From: Flavobacterium psychrophilum
GTDB lineage: Bacteria; Bacteroidota; Bacteroidia; Flavobacteriales; Flavobacteriaceae
DNA: 64,000 nt
Reading direction: 5' to 3'
Assembly (NCBI GenBank): GCA_945874225.1
Contig: CAMCFT010000011.1
Location: forward strand, 1-64,000
The notes below the pieces were generated by a model, which had not been told where the DNA came from, made no database searches, and saw nothing but the letters and a program-made list of their open reading frames with translations. The position numbers were made by a program, and so were the translations under genes. The stretch's first letter is position 1. Each line of letters begins with the position of its first letter. Below are positions 24,902 to 33,088 of this stretch, one piece after another.

Positions 24902-24954
24902 ACTACGAAAGTATACTATTTTATCATTATAAAAAAGTTGGCGCAATAATTCCT

Positions 24955-24962
24955 TAACTTTG
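24955..24962 (+). promoter_or_regulatory. -7 element for the Nif3-like gene
   Basis: TAACTTTG fits TAnnTTTG and ends 61 bases before the ATG at 25024. A minus-strand near-match (TACTTTCG, plus-strand 24906-24913) could serve lpxK. Confidence 0.45.
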
Positions 24963-25023
24963 TTTTTTCGAAAAAAGTAAAAATGAAATCGAAGATTCAC
25001 GAACACAAAAAAACTGAACAGTA

Positions 25024-26118
25024 ATGAAAATTAAAGAAATAATTTCCGTACTCGAAGAAATGGCGCCACTCGCCTATGCCGAAGATTTTGACAATGTAGG
25101 TTTATTGGTTGGAAATCAAGATTCAGAAGGAACAGGAGTTTTAGTTTGTCACGATGCTTTAGAAAGCGTGATTGATGAAGCGATTGCCAAAAAATGCAAT
25201 TTGGTTGTTTGCTTTCATCCCATTATATTTTCCGGATTGAAAAAAATAACTGGCAAAAACTATGTGGAAAGGGCAATAATAAAAGCCATAAAAAATGACA
25301 TTGCGATTTATGCCGTCCACACCGCATTAGACAATCATCAAGATGGCGTGAATAAAATATTCTGTGATGCTTTGGGTTTAACCAAAACAAAAATTCTAAT
25401 ACCAAAAACCAATTTCATTCGGAAATTAGTGACGTATACCATTCCTGAAAATGCTGAGAAGCTCCGTAATTCCTTGTTTGATGCTGGTGCGGGAAACATT
25501 GGCAACTATGAAAATTGTAGTTTCAACTCGAAAGGAATTGGAACCTATATGGGTAACGAACACAGCAATCCTGAGATTGGTGAGCGATTTGAATTTGTGG
25601 AAGGAGACGAAATCAAAATTGAAGTCACTTTCGAAAAACATTTGGAAAACAAAATCCTAAAAGCCCTTTTCAAAAATCACATTTATGAAGAAGTGGCTTA
25701 TGAAATTTATGATTTGCAGAATAAAAATCAGAATATCGGGCTGGGAATGATTGGTGAATTAGATGCTCCAATGAACGAAAAAGATTTTTTGAATTTCGTA
25801 AAAGATAAAATGCAAAGTGAAGGAATTCGTCATAGTATATTTTTAGATAAGCCTATAAAAAAGGTTGCAGTTCTTGGTGGTTCCGGAAGTTTTGCCATAA
25901 AAAATGCAATTCAGGCTGGTGCAGACGTTTTTTTGACGGCAGATTTAAAGTATCATCAATTTTATGAAGCTGAAAATCAACTACTTTTGGCTGATGTTGG
26001 CCATTTTGAGAGCGAACGCTATACAAAAAATTATATTGTTGATTTTCTTAGGAAAAAAATCCTTAATTTTGCAATCGTTTTATCAGAAGAAAATACAAAT
26101 CCAGTTAAGTACTTATAG
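25024..26118 (+). CDS. Nif3-like dinuclear metal centre protein
   Basis: 364 residues, the long form with an inserted PII-like domain. Metal ligands are visible in the N-terminal half (VVCFHPIIFSG and YAVHTALDNHQDG) and at the C-terminal half (VGHFESER), giving a two-metal site. The middle (about 130-235) is the PII-like insert. Members form toroidal hexamers; the function is uncertain, with GTP cyclohydrolase I type 2 (FolE2-like naming) and nucleotide handling proposed. It forms a two-gene unit with the coiled-coil gene 10 bases downstream, a pairing that is widespread in bacteria. Confidence 0.9.
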   Translation: MKIKEIISVLEEMAPLAYAEDFDNVGLLVGNQDSEGTGVLVCHDALESVIDEAIAKKCNLVVCFHPIIFSGLKKITGKNYVERAIIKAIKNDIAIYAVHTALDNHQDGVNKIFCDALGLTKTKILIPKTNFIRKLVTYTIPENAEKLRNSLFDAGAGNIGNYENCSFNSKGIGTYMGNEHSNPEIGERFEFVEGDEIKIEVTFEKHLENKILKALFKNHIYEEVAYEIYDLQNKNQNIGLGMIGELDAPMNEKDFLNFVKDKMQSEGIRHSIFLDKPIKKVAVLGGSGSFAIKNAIQAGADVFLTADLKYHQFYEAENQLLLADVGHFESERYTKNYIVDFLRKKILNFAIVLSEENTNPVKYL

Positions 26119-26128
26119 ACAATAGAAT

Positions 26129-26908
26129 ATGGCGACTACAAAAGAATTGAGTGTTGAAGACAAATTAAGAGCAATTTACGATTTACAATTAATTGACTCT
26201 AGAATTGACGAAATTAGAAACGTGAGAGGTGAACTTCCTCTTGAAGTGGAAGATTTAGAAGATGAAGTTGCTGGATTAAGCACACGTTCAGAAAAATTGA
26301 AAAATGATCTTGAAACTATAGAAGATCTTATCAAAGTAAAGAAAAATGCAATTGACGAACATAAAGAGTCAATCAAAAGATATACAAAACAACAAGAAAC
26401 TGTTCGTAACAATAGAGAATTCAACTCTTTGACTAAAGAAGTTGAGTTTCAAGAATTAGAAATTCAATTGGCCGAGAAGCAAATCAAAGAAATGAAAGCT
26501 TCTATCGAACACAAGAAAGAAATAATCGCACAATCAAAAGAGAGATTAGAAACTAAATCTAATCACTTGAAACATAAAAAATCAGAATTAGACGCTATTA
26601 TGTCTGAAACTGCTAAAGAAGAAGCATTTTTATCTGAGAAATCAGTTGAATACCAAGCATTAATCGAAGAAAGATTATTAGCTGCTTATAACAGAATAAG
26701 ATCAAGTGTTCGCAACGGATTAGCTGTTGTTTCTATCGAAAGAGGTGCATCTGCAGGATCGTTTTTCACGATTCCACCACAAACACAGGTAGAGATTGCT
26801 GCCAGAAAGAAAATCATCACTGATGAACATTCAGGAAGAATATTAGTCGACAGCGTTCTCGCTGAAGAAGAGAAGGAGAAAATGGAAAAGCTTTTTGCTA
26901 AATTCTAA
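26129..26908 (+). CDS. Coiled-coil protein of the C4-type zinc-ribbon family, cysteines lost
   Basis: 259 residues. Residues about 20-185 are a long antiparallel coiled coil rich in Glu and Lys. The C-terminal region GSFFTIPPQTQVEIAARKK and ITDEHSGRILVD is clearly the zinc-ribbon segment of this family (normally CGGC...C..CGRIL), but all four Cys are replaced (ERGASAGSFF, DEHSGRIL). The protein therefore has no zinc site, though the fold seems to be kept. Linked to the Nif3-like gene. The role is unknown; homologues in other bacteria have been tied to flagella or RNA metabolism. Confidence 0.85.
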   Translation: MATTKELSVEDKLRAIYDLQLIDSRIDEIRNVRGELPLEVEDLEDEVAGLSTRSEKLKNDLETIEDLIKVKKNAIDEHKESIKRYTKQQETVRNNREFNSLTKEVEFQELEIQLAEKQIKEMKASIEHKKEIIAQSKERLETKSNHLKHKKSELDAIMSETAKEEAFLSEKSVEYQALIEERLLAAYNRIRSSVRNGLAVVSIERGASAGSFFTIPPQTQVEIAARKKIITDEHSGRILVDSVLAEEEKEKMEKLFAKF

Positions 26909-26916
26909 ATCTATTC

Positions 26917-26946
26917 AAGTCCCGATAAACATCGGGACTTTTTTTT
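26917..26946 (+). terminator. Rho-independent terminator
   Basis: AAGTCCCGAT (26917-26926), loop AAAC, ATCGGGACTT (26931-26940), then six T. Perfect 10-bp stem. It ends the Nif3-like/coiled-coil operon. Confidence 0.92.
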
Positions 26947-26949
26947 AAT

Positions 26950-27822
26950 ATGAAAAAATTCATTAGTCTTTTTATCGCCAAGTCCTTTGGATTATACATC
27001 AACTTTTTGAGTTTTGTGTTTCCAAAAAAAGCTACTCAACTTGCGCATGCTTTATTTAGTGAGCCAAGAAAAGGAAAATTAACCAAAGAAAATCTTCCTA
27101 ACACACTTAAAGAAGCTCATTCAGAAACCATTCAGTATAATGAAGATTCTATTCAAACCTATACTTGGAAAGGAGATGAAACCATTATTTTATTGGTTCA
27201 CGGATGGGAAAGCAACTCATCAAGATGGAAAAAAATGTTGCCTTATTTAAAAAAATCAGGTCATACCATCATTGCAATTGATGGACCAGCTCAAGGGTTA
27301 TCGAGTGGAAAAGAATTTACTGTTCCGAAATATGCCGAATTTATTCACGTAATTGTAGAGAAATTTAAACCAAAATACTTAATTGGTCATTCAATGGGAG
27401 GAAAAACGTGTTTGTATTATCAATACAAATATCAAAGCTCTTCAATCAAAAAAATGGTAGTTTTAGGATCGCCAAGTGATTTTAAAATTATATTCCATAA
27501 TTTCATTGCCTTATTGAGTTTGAATTTCAAAATTTCAAAAGCATTGGAAAAAAAATACATTGCAGTCTTAAATCGAAACCTCGAACAATTTTCAGGAGAA
27601 TTATTTGCTTCAGAAATAGATATAAAAGGTTTGGTGGCACACGATATTGATGATAAAGTTGTTTTATTTAGGGAAGCAAAAAAAATTGTAGGTGCCTGGA
27701 AAGATGTACAATTTATTGAAACTTCAGGTTTAGGACACAAATTACACGATGATGATTTGTATAAAAAAGTATCCCATTTTTTATTTGAAGACCTCACCCC
27801 AACCAACTCCAAAGAAGAGTAA
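26950..27822 (+). CDS. Alpha/beta hydrolase
   Basis: 290 residues. The hydrolase fold shows as LLVHGWESNSSRW (oxyanion hole), AIDGPAQGLSSG and YLIGHSMGGKTCLY with the nucleophile Ser in GHSMGG; later DIDDKVVLF carries the acid and GLGHKLHDDDLY the His. No signal peptide, though the first 20 residues are hydrophobic. Substrate unknown (esterase or lipase-like). The last codons, EDLTPTNSKEE, are encoded by a degenerate CCTCACCCCAACC repeat (27792-27819), so the C-terminus may have been rewritten by a repeat insertion. It starts 3 bases after the terminator T-tract and would need its own promoter or read-through. Confidence 0.85.
   Translation: MKKFISLFIAKSFGLYINFLSFVFPKKATQLAHALFSEPRKGKLTKENLPNTLKEAHSETIQYNEDSIQTYTWKGDETIILLVHGWESNSSRWKKMLPYLKKSGHTIIAIDGPAQGLSSGKEFTVPKYAEFIHVIVEKFKPKYLIGHSMGGKTCLYYQYKYQSSSIKKMVVLGSPSDFKIIFHNFIALLSLNFKISKALEKKYIAVLNRNLEQFSGELFASEIDIKGLVAHDIDDKVVLFREAKKIVGAWKDVQFIETSGLGHKLHDDDLYKKVSHFLFEDLTPTNSKEE
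27792..27819. repeat. Degenerate family 1 repeat in the hydrolase 3' end
   Basis: CCTCACCCCAACCAACTCCA and AAGAAGAG resemble the CCTCACCCCAGCCC..CC.AA.GG..AG pattern of the copies at 10923 and 14129, but the right arm has decayed. It encodes the last residues of the protein. Confidence 0.45.
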
Positions 27823-27916
27823 GTTGAGAATAAATAATACTTTCAGCCTAATTTCAACTTTGTATAATCCCACTATATTTCCAAACAAGCATAGCGAACT
27901 GAAGAAGTAAATTAAC

Positions 27917-27924
27917 TACTTTTG
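27917..27924 (+). promoter_or_regulatory. -7 element almost touching the rluF start
   Basis: TACTTTTG fits TAnnTTTG and ends only 4 bases before the ATG at 27929. Transcription would start at or within a few bases of the ATG, giving a leaderless mRNA. Confidence 0.5.
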
Positions 27925-27928
27925 TCTA

Positions 27929-28741
27929 ATGGAAGAAAATCTAAAACGCCTCAATAAATTCATAGGAGAAACAGGCTTTTGCTCTCGTCGCGAAGCCGAT
28001 AAAATCATTGAAGAAGGTCGTGTAACCATCAACGGAATCGTGCCGGAATTAGGAACTAAAGTTTCGCCAAATGACGAAGTGCGCATTGATGGCAAATTAA
28101 TTCGGGAGAAAAACGAAAAACCCATTTATTTGGCTTTCAACAAACCTGTAGGTATTGAATGTACCACAAACTTAGACGTTCGCTATAATATCGTAGATTA
28201 CATCAATTATCCTACACGTATTTTCCCAATAGGTCGCTTAGACAAAGCCAGTGAAGGCTTAATTTTTATGACCAATGACGGTGATATTGTCAATAAAATT
28301 CTTCGCGCCAGAAACAATCACGAAAAAGAATATACCGTTACTGTAAACAAACTCATAACCGATCGTTTTATAGAAAAAATGGGAAATGGAGTTCCAATTT
28401 TGGATACCGTTACCCGGAAATGCAAAGTAGAAAAAATCAGCTCTACCACTTTTAAAATCGTCTTGACTCAAGGTTTAAACCGTCAAATTCGTAGAATGTG
28501 CGAGTATTTGGGTTATGAAGTTACGGCTTTGAAACGCATCCGGATTATTAATATTTCATTGGATATTCCTGTGGGAAGATACCGTGATTTGACAGATGCC
28601 GAAATCAAGGAACTGAACCAACTTATTGAACCTTCCAGCAAAACAGAAGAAGCGAGTATACCAAAACAAGAAGCTCCAAAACGCAGAACAGAATTTATCA
28701 AAAGAGACGATCCTCGATTTAAAAAAAGAGGGGATTATTAA
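27929..28741 (+). CDS. rluF: 23S rRNA pseudouridine(2604) synthase
   Basis: 270 residues. An S4 RNA-binding domain (about 1-60: [20 protein letters not shown]) is joined to an RsuA-family catalytic domain: [29 protein letters not shown] with the catalytic Asp in [15 protein letters not shown] (NHEKEY is typical of RluF) and [17 protein letters not shown]. The C-terminal 45 residues form a basic, disordered tail. It modifies large-subunit rRNA. It is a single gene whose promoter sits almost on the ATG, and it ends at a strong bidirectional terminator. Confidence 0.9.
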   Translation: MEENLKRLNKFIGETGFCSRREADKIIEEGRVTINGIVPELGTKVSPNDEVRIDGKLIREKNEKPIYLAFNKPVGIECTTNLDVRYNIVDYINYPTRIFPIGRLDKASEGLIFMTNDGDIVNKILRARNNHEKEYTVTVNKLITDRFIEKMGNGVPILDTVTRKCKVEKISSTTFKIVLTQGLNRQIRRMCEYLGYEVTALKRIRIINISLDIPVGRYRDLTDAEIKELNQLIEPSSKTEEASIPKQEAPKRRTEFIKRDDPRFKKRGDY

Positions 28742-28780
28742 AAGCAAAAAACCAAGATAAAGTTCTTGGTTTTTTGCTTT
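28741..28780. terminator. Bidirectional terminator between rluF and the DUF4173 gene
   Basis: 28741-28757 pairs perfectly over 17 bp with 28764-28780 around a 6-base loop. T- and A-tracts flank it on both strands, serving two convergent genes. Confidence 0.9.
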
Positions 28781-28790
28781 TATAATCCTT

Positions 28791-30167
28791 CTACTTAACA
28801 GAAACAAACTCATAATATAAAGCTTTGGAAAGAAAGCTTTCACTTTGCTGTTCCGAAATTTGCTCTTCTCTTAAAATTTCAGGATACTGTCCATCTAATT
28901 TTTTTACTGAAAAATAGCCTCTTCGAGTTTCATCATTAAAGTTTAACTTACTTAAAAAAATAGGCTCCACTCCTTTGTCTACAGAAATATTATAATTGGT
29001 AATCAGATTTCCCCAATTAACAAAACTACATAACAATATCAAACCATAAACACACCAAAACATTTGATTAAAAAGAAAAGCATTCGTCTTTTGATTTTTA
29101 ATTTTATAATAGGTAAATCCCAATCCAATTAGAGTTAAAACCAAAAATGCATATACTCCTAACCTTTTATATGTCAGCCCAAAATGAAGGATGTATTCAG
29201 AGTTTTTCACGGCAGAACTTATTATCAATACTGCATTAAGGCCAACCCAAATCTTAGCCAATCTTTTTAAAAAGTTAGCATTAGTATCAAAATTAAATCC
29301 TTTTTTAAAGTAAAATAATATCACTCCAACTGCCATTATTATTGATATAATCACTGCATTTACTCTGTCGTGAGTTGCAGCACTAAGAACACTTGTTGAT
29401 TCTTCTTTGAAAAATTGCTCATAATTATAGGTTCCTATAAAAACCAAAAGCATCAGGTTCAAAAGCACTAACGAAATCTCACCACTTTTACGCTCAAAAT
29501 CTATATCTAAAAAAGAAAAACTAGGCGTAAAATCTGTCTTACTTTCAGTTGAAAAATTGTTATTTAATTTATGGTTATTGGCATAAAAATATTCTGGAAC
29601 CCAGTAATTCCAATAACTAAAAGAGAAATAAAATCCTAATACAGTAATGAATACTAAAGGCCAAAAATCGATATCTAACTCATAGTCAAATATTCCTGAA
29701 AAGGTGTCACTTCCATAAGAATAGGCTATAAAAAATACAATTAAAAATAGTAATGGAATTAAGACATAAGCAATTAATTTCTTGGCCCCGTCATTATCAA
29801 TTTTTGCTTGAGGCAACCATTGATTAAAGATAAAAGGCCTTCCTAATGAAGTGATTCCAGTAATGATAACTGCAGGGATGGATTGAATAATTTTTAGTTT
29901 GCTATTTTCATTTTGAAATTGCAGAAAAATCAAAGAAAAGAATAAAGATAAAAAAGAAAAGAAATCAGCATACCAAGCAAATGCAAAACAAGAAAGTAGC
30001 GAACTGATAAATAAAATCTTTATCAAAATGGTCTTTTTTTGGAATTTAATAAAGACTAAAATAGCCAATAAAATTCCGAATAAAGCTAAATTAACTCCAA
30101 CAGATTCCTTGTAAAAAAGTAAAACAAAAATGGCTGTACAGCCTAAAATTAAATGGTGTTTTTTCAT
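28791..30167 (-). CDS. DUF4173 polytopic membrane protein
   Basis: 458 residues with about 11-12 hydrophobic segments. The region AATHDRVNAVIISIIMAVGV and TYKRLGVYAFLVLTLIGL matches DUF4173, a family of membrane proteins of unknown function. The first 29 residues (MKKHHLILGCTAIFVLLFY..) and the upstream DNA are duplicated at 30958-30987, where they begin another gene. Upstream lies a remnant of a winged-helix regulator (30221-30337), so the original order was probably membrane protein gene, then DUF4173 gene after the regulator gene. An operon with that regulator is a plausible ancestral state. Confidence 0.8.
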   Translation of the reverse strand: MKKHHLILGCTAIFVLLFYKESVGVNLALFGILLAILVFIKFQKKTILIKILFISSLLSCFAFAWYADFFSFLSLFFSLIFLQFQNENSKLKIIQSIPAVIITGITSLGRPFIFNQWLPQAKIDNDGAKKLIAYVLIPLLFLIVFFIAYSYGSDTFSGIFDYELDIDFWPLVFITVLGFYFSFSYWNYWVPEYFYANNHKLNNNFSTESKTDFTPSFSFLDIDFERKSGEISLVLLNLMLLVFIGTYNYEQFFKEESTSVLSAATHDRVNAVIISIIMAVGVILFYFKKGFNFDTNANFLKRLAKIWVGLNAVLIISSAVKNSEYILHFGLTYKRLGVYAFLVLTLIGLGFTYYKIKNQKTNAFLFNQMFWCVYGLILLCSFVNWGNLITNYNISVDKGVEPIFLSKLNFNDETRRGYFSVKKLDGQYPEILREEQISEQQSESFLSKALYYEFVSVK

Positions 30168-30238
30168 AATTTTAAATTTAAAAGTACTTTGTTTTTCAAA
30201 GTAAATGGTTAAAAAAAAGGTTATTTTGATTTGAATAA
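30111..30238. repeat. Duplicated segment, copy 1
   Basis: These 128 bases are identical to 30931-31058 (offset 820). Similarity continues with changes on both sides, to about 30075 and about 30330. It covers the DUF4173 gene start, its leader and the end of a regulator gene. Confidence 0.9.
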
Positions 30239-30337
30239 TTTTTCCAGACTGTTTAAATATGACACAAAAGAAGCTCTTCCTAAATTGGTTACTCGATAAG
30301 AGGTTTTTGATTTTTTGAATACAAATTCATTTTCAAT
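30221..30337 (-). pseudogene. C-terminal fragment of a winged-helix regulator
   Basis: On the minus strand 38 codons read KTSYRVTNLGRASFV then SYLNSLEKLFKSK and stop. This matches the last 38 residues of the intact regulator at 31041-31334 (KTSYRVTNLGRASFV then AHLNSLENLFKSK). Upstream an in-frame stop cuts it off. It marks the site where the rest of the gene was lost or replaced by the 30289-30987 gene. Confidence 0.8.
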
Positions 30338-30987
30338 TTATGTCCCATACCGCTCGTAACATAGCCAGTAACGTTTTCTTCTTTTTTTAGTCCATTGAAT
30401 AAATATTCAATGTTTATTGAACAGTCGCCAGTGATGTCAACCCAAACCGTTTCACTTTCTCCGATTTCTAATTTGTCAATATGTCCACCGCCACCACCAA
30501 CAATATTTATATTAGTCAATTCTGTTAGCGTTAAGTTTGTAAAAGTAATTCTCATTGTGTTAAGTAGAATAATTACAATCCAACTATAAACCAACATAAC
30601 TGGAACATTAAGTAACATTATTCCGCAAGTAGTAAGTAACTTTTTCATATTGTCTTTGTCTTTATAAGCTTTTACTAAAATTAAAATTAAAATCCCAATG
30701 TTTATTAGTCCTGCAAATGCGATAAACAAGTAACCAATTAAAAGTAATTCAGAAGAAGAAGTCAGGAAGTACAGTACGAAAATAGATGTTCCAAGCAAGA
30801 ATGAGAATAATGTTGTTTGCAGACCGAATTTTATGTGCCATTCTGTTTTCATAGACTTGGTGGGTACTAAACAAATGATTCCCGTAAGCACTAATCCGAA
30901 AACAGCCAGATTCACTCCTACTGACTCGTTGTAAAAAAGTAAAACAAAAATGGCTGTACAGCCTAAAATTAAATGGTGTTTTTTCAT
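30289..30987 (-). CDS. Chimeric membrane protein: DUF4173-derived N-terminus on an unrelated protein
   Basis: 232 residues. The first 20 residues are identical to the DUF4173 protein and similarity runs to about residue 35, then the sequence becomes unrelated: several hydrophobic segments (about 48-75, 80-106, 120-143) and a C-terminal soluble domain (about 150-225, with VGGGGGHIDKLEIGESETVW). The last residues, LYSKNQKPLIE, come from a shifted frame of the regulator remnant. So both ends of the gene are borrowed from a duplicated neighbour and the core is foreign. The core family is not recognised. Whether it is expressed is unknown; the leader is identical to that of the DUF4173 gene. Confidence 0.65.
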   Translation of the reverse strand: MKKHHLILGCTAIFVLLFYNESVGVNLAVFGLVLTGIICLVPTKSMKTEWHIKFGLQTTLFSFLLGTSIFVLYFLTSSSELLLIGYLFIAFAGLINIGILILILVKAYKDKDNMKKLLTTCGIMLLNVPVMLVYSWIVIILLNTMRITFTNLTLTELTNINIVGGGGGHIDKLEIGESETVWVDITGDCSINIEYLFNGLKKEENVTGYVTSGMGHKLKMNLYSKNQKPLIE

Positions 30988-31058
30988 AATTTTAAATTTA
31001 AAAGTACTTTGTTTTTCAAAGTAAATGGTTAAAAAAAAGGTTATTTTGATTTGAATAA
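30931..31058. repeat. Duplicated segment, copy 2
   Basis: 128 bases identical to 30111-30238. Contains the start of the chimeric gene, its leader and the end of the intact regulator gene. Confidence 0.9.
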
Positions 31059-31334
31059 ATTTTCCAGACTGTTTAAATGTGCAACAAAAGAAGCTCTTCC
31101 TAAATTAGTAACTCTATAAGATGTTTTTGGTTTCTTGCCCACAAATTCTTTTTTAATTTCGATATACTCCCCTCTTTCAAGTGCTGAAGAATGACTCGCT
31201 AAATTACCGTCTGTGATGTTCAAAAGCGTTTTCATTTCGGTGAAATCTATCCAATCATTGACCATCAGAATAGACATAATTCCTAATCTGACACGGCTTT
31301 CGAAGTCTTTGTTTAGTTTATCAATAATTCCCAT
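31041..31334 (-). CDS. Winged-helix transcriptional regulator
   Basis: 97 residues, a lone winged helix: SRVRLGIMSILMVNDWIDFTE, the recognition helix region TDGNLASHSSALERGEYIEI, the wing KKPKTSYRVTNLGR and a C-terminal helix. Members of this small MarR/PadR-like family (HTH_34 type) usually sit next to the gene for a membrane protein they control. Here a membrane protein gene ends 8 bases upstream, so the two form one operon and probably a sensor-effector pair. A second, truncated copy of its C-terminus lies at 30221-30337. Confidence 0.82.
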   Translation of the reverse strand: MGIIDKLNKDFESRVRLGIMSILMVNDWIDFTEMKTLLNITDGNLASHSSALERGEYIEIKKEFVGKKPKTSYRVTNLGRASFVAHLNSLENLFKSK

Positions 31335-31342
31335 TTGATGGT

Positions 31343-31957
31343 TTATTTATATTTTTTGAATAGCAGCAAACCATATAAGATATGTAAAATTCCAAATCCA
31401 ATGATCCAAAAAATCAAACCATATCCAACATAAAGAAGAGAAATACAACCTAAGATTATTTCACAAAATCCTAAATATTTTATATCGGAAAACGTATATT
31501 TTTCTGCATTAACCAAGGCTAAACCATAAAACAATAAAGTCGCTGGTGCAATTAATATATATTGTTTGTGGTACAAAAGAGCCAAACAAAAAACGCCTCC
31601 AACAAATAAAGGAATCGCTAAATTGAAAAGCATATTTTTTGTGGCTGAAGTCCAAATGGGCAAATTGTATTTCTTGCTTTTTCGAATCGTAAAAAATATT
31701 CCAAAAGTTAATGCAGAAATTAAAACAATAATTGCAATAAAAAACAACTCATTCACAAAAGAATCATTTTGAAGATTGGAATTACCCTCGCTATAATTGA
31801 GTTTGCCATTCTCTAACATTCCATACGCATACAATCCTCCTGCTAATGCAGATAGACCTGCAAATACTCCTGAGAGTCCGCTTAATGAGATAAATCTTGA
31901 AGATCGCTCCATCATGGAACGAATGTGTGATAAATCTTCTTGTTGTTTCTGATTCAT
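31343..31957 (-). CDS. Polytopic membrane protein linked to the regulator
   Basis: 204 residues from the ATG at 31955-31957 (MNQKQQEDLSHIRSMMERSS), preferred over an upstream Met because a cytoplasmic helix with the ERSSRFISLSGLSG motif normally begins such proteins. About six hydrophobic segments follow (roughly 25-42, 69-90, 106-124, 130-148, 160-178, 182-198). No catalytic motif. The regulator starts 8 bases downstream, a pairing widespread in Bacteroidetes and suggestive of a membrane-linked control unit. A TAACTTTG promoter element lies just upstream. Confidence 0.75.
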   Translation of the reverse strand: MNQKQQEDLSHIRSMMERSSRFISLSGLSGVFAGLSALAGGLYAYGMLENGKLNYSEGNSNLQNDSFVNELFFIAIIVLISALTFGIFFTIRKSKKYNLPIWTSATKNMLFNLAIPLFVGGVFCLALLYHKQYILIAPATLLFYGLALVNAEKYTFSDIKYLGFCEIILGCISLLYVGYGLIFWIIGFGILHILYGLLLFKKYK

Positions 31958-31978
31958 AATATAAAGTACTTTGTAATG

Positions 31979-31986
31979 CAAAGTTA
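31979..31986 (-). promoter_or_regulatory. -7 element of the membrane protein/regulator operon
   Basis: Minus strand TAACTTTG, 21 bases before the ATG at 31957. Matches TAnnTTTG. Confidence 0.5.
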
Positions 31987-32166
31987 AATTATATTTTGAA
32001 TAGATAAACAAAAAGTGAAATTATTTTTAAACTATTTTATAGCATTACCACTTTACTTGGACAAAAAGGACTCTCTTGCCGTCTCTATTGATTTATTACA
32101 TAAAATTCTACCACAAAAAAAACCTAAACTTTCGTTTAAGGCTTCTATATCAATAATAGTAATCTT

Positions 32167-33048
32167 TTACTTTCTACTTCTAATTTTTCTTGCTAAAAGC
32201 GTGTTTTTTAACAACATCGCAATGGTCATTGGTCCAACCCCACCTGGAACTGGAGTTATAAATGAGGCCTTTTTACTTACTTCATCAAAATCAACATCAC
32301 CAGTAATCACATATCCTTTTGGATGAGAAGCATCTTCTACTCTGGTAATACCAACATCAATTACTACAACTCCATCTTTTACCATATCGGCTTTAAGATA
32401 ATTTGGAACACCAAGAGCTGTGATGATAATATCTGCATTTTTAGTATATTCTTCTATATTTTTTGTTCTACTGTGAGTAAGCGTTACTGTTGAATCTCCA
32501 GGATATCCTTTGCGACTCATCAATATACTCATAGGTCGACCTACAATATGGCTACGGCCAATAACGACAGTATGTTTGCCAGCTGTTTCTACTTTATATC
32601 GTTCTAACAATTCCATAATTCCATACGGAGTTGCTGGCAAAAATGTTTCCATTTCTAATGCCATTTTACCAAAATTGGTAGGATGAAAACCATCCACATC
32701 TTTATCAGGATCAATAGCCATCAAGATTTTTTGCTCATCAATATGCTTAGGCAAAGGCAATTGAACAATAAAACCATCTAAATCATCATCTTCGTTGAGT
32801 TCCTTTATTCTCGCAAGTAATTCAACTTCCAAAATAGTTTCTGGCAAGGAAACCAAAGTAGATTCAAATCCAATTTGTTGACACGATCTTACTTTACTAC
32901 CTACATAAGTTAAACTTGCTCCATTACTACCAACAATAACGGCTGCTAAATGAGGAACTTTCTGCCCATCTGCTTTCATTTTTTGCACTTCGGCAGCAAT
33001 TTCGTTTTTAATGTCTTCCGATGTTTTTTTTCCGTCTAGTAGTTGCAT
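32167..33048 (-). CDS. folD: Methylenetetrahydrofolate dehydrogenase / cyclohydrolase
   Basis: 293 residues, full length. The substrate lysine lies in [30 protein letters not shown] and [13 protein letters not shown] line the active site, [12 protein letters not shown] starts the NADP domain and [15 protein letters not shown] closes the protein. It interconverts methylene-, methenyl- and formyl-tetrahydrofolate for one-carbon metabolism. It follows ffh after 40 bases on the same strand and is likely co-transcribed. Confidence 0.96.
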   Translation of the reverse strand: MQLLDGKKTSEDIKNEIAAEVQKMKADGQKVPHLAAVIVGSNGASLTYVGSKVRSCQQIGFESTLVSLPETILEVELLARIKELNEDDDLDGFIVQLPLPKHIDEQKILMAIDPDKDVDGFHPTNFGKMALEMETFLPATPYGIMELLERYKVETAGKHTVVIGRSHIVGRPMSILMSRKGYPGDSTVTLTHSRTKNIEEYTKNADIIITALGVPNYLKADMVKDGVVVIDVGITRVEDASHPKGYVITGDVDFDEVSKKASFITPVPGGVGPMTIAMLLKNTLLARKIRSRK

Positions 33049-33088
33049 CCTTTTCTAGTTAAAAAGTTGTTGTTTTGTATCTATAATG

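Noticed and set aside
24902..25006. 35-residue N-terminal extension of LpxK
   Set aside because: It overlaps the divergent promoter region and lacks family features; MNLLRKILFPF is the expected start.
32015..32326. Plus-strand frame of 103 codons over the folD 3' end
   Set aside because: It is largely the antisense of folD and lacks a ribosome or promoter signal; codon use looks like a shadow.
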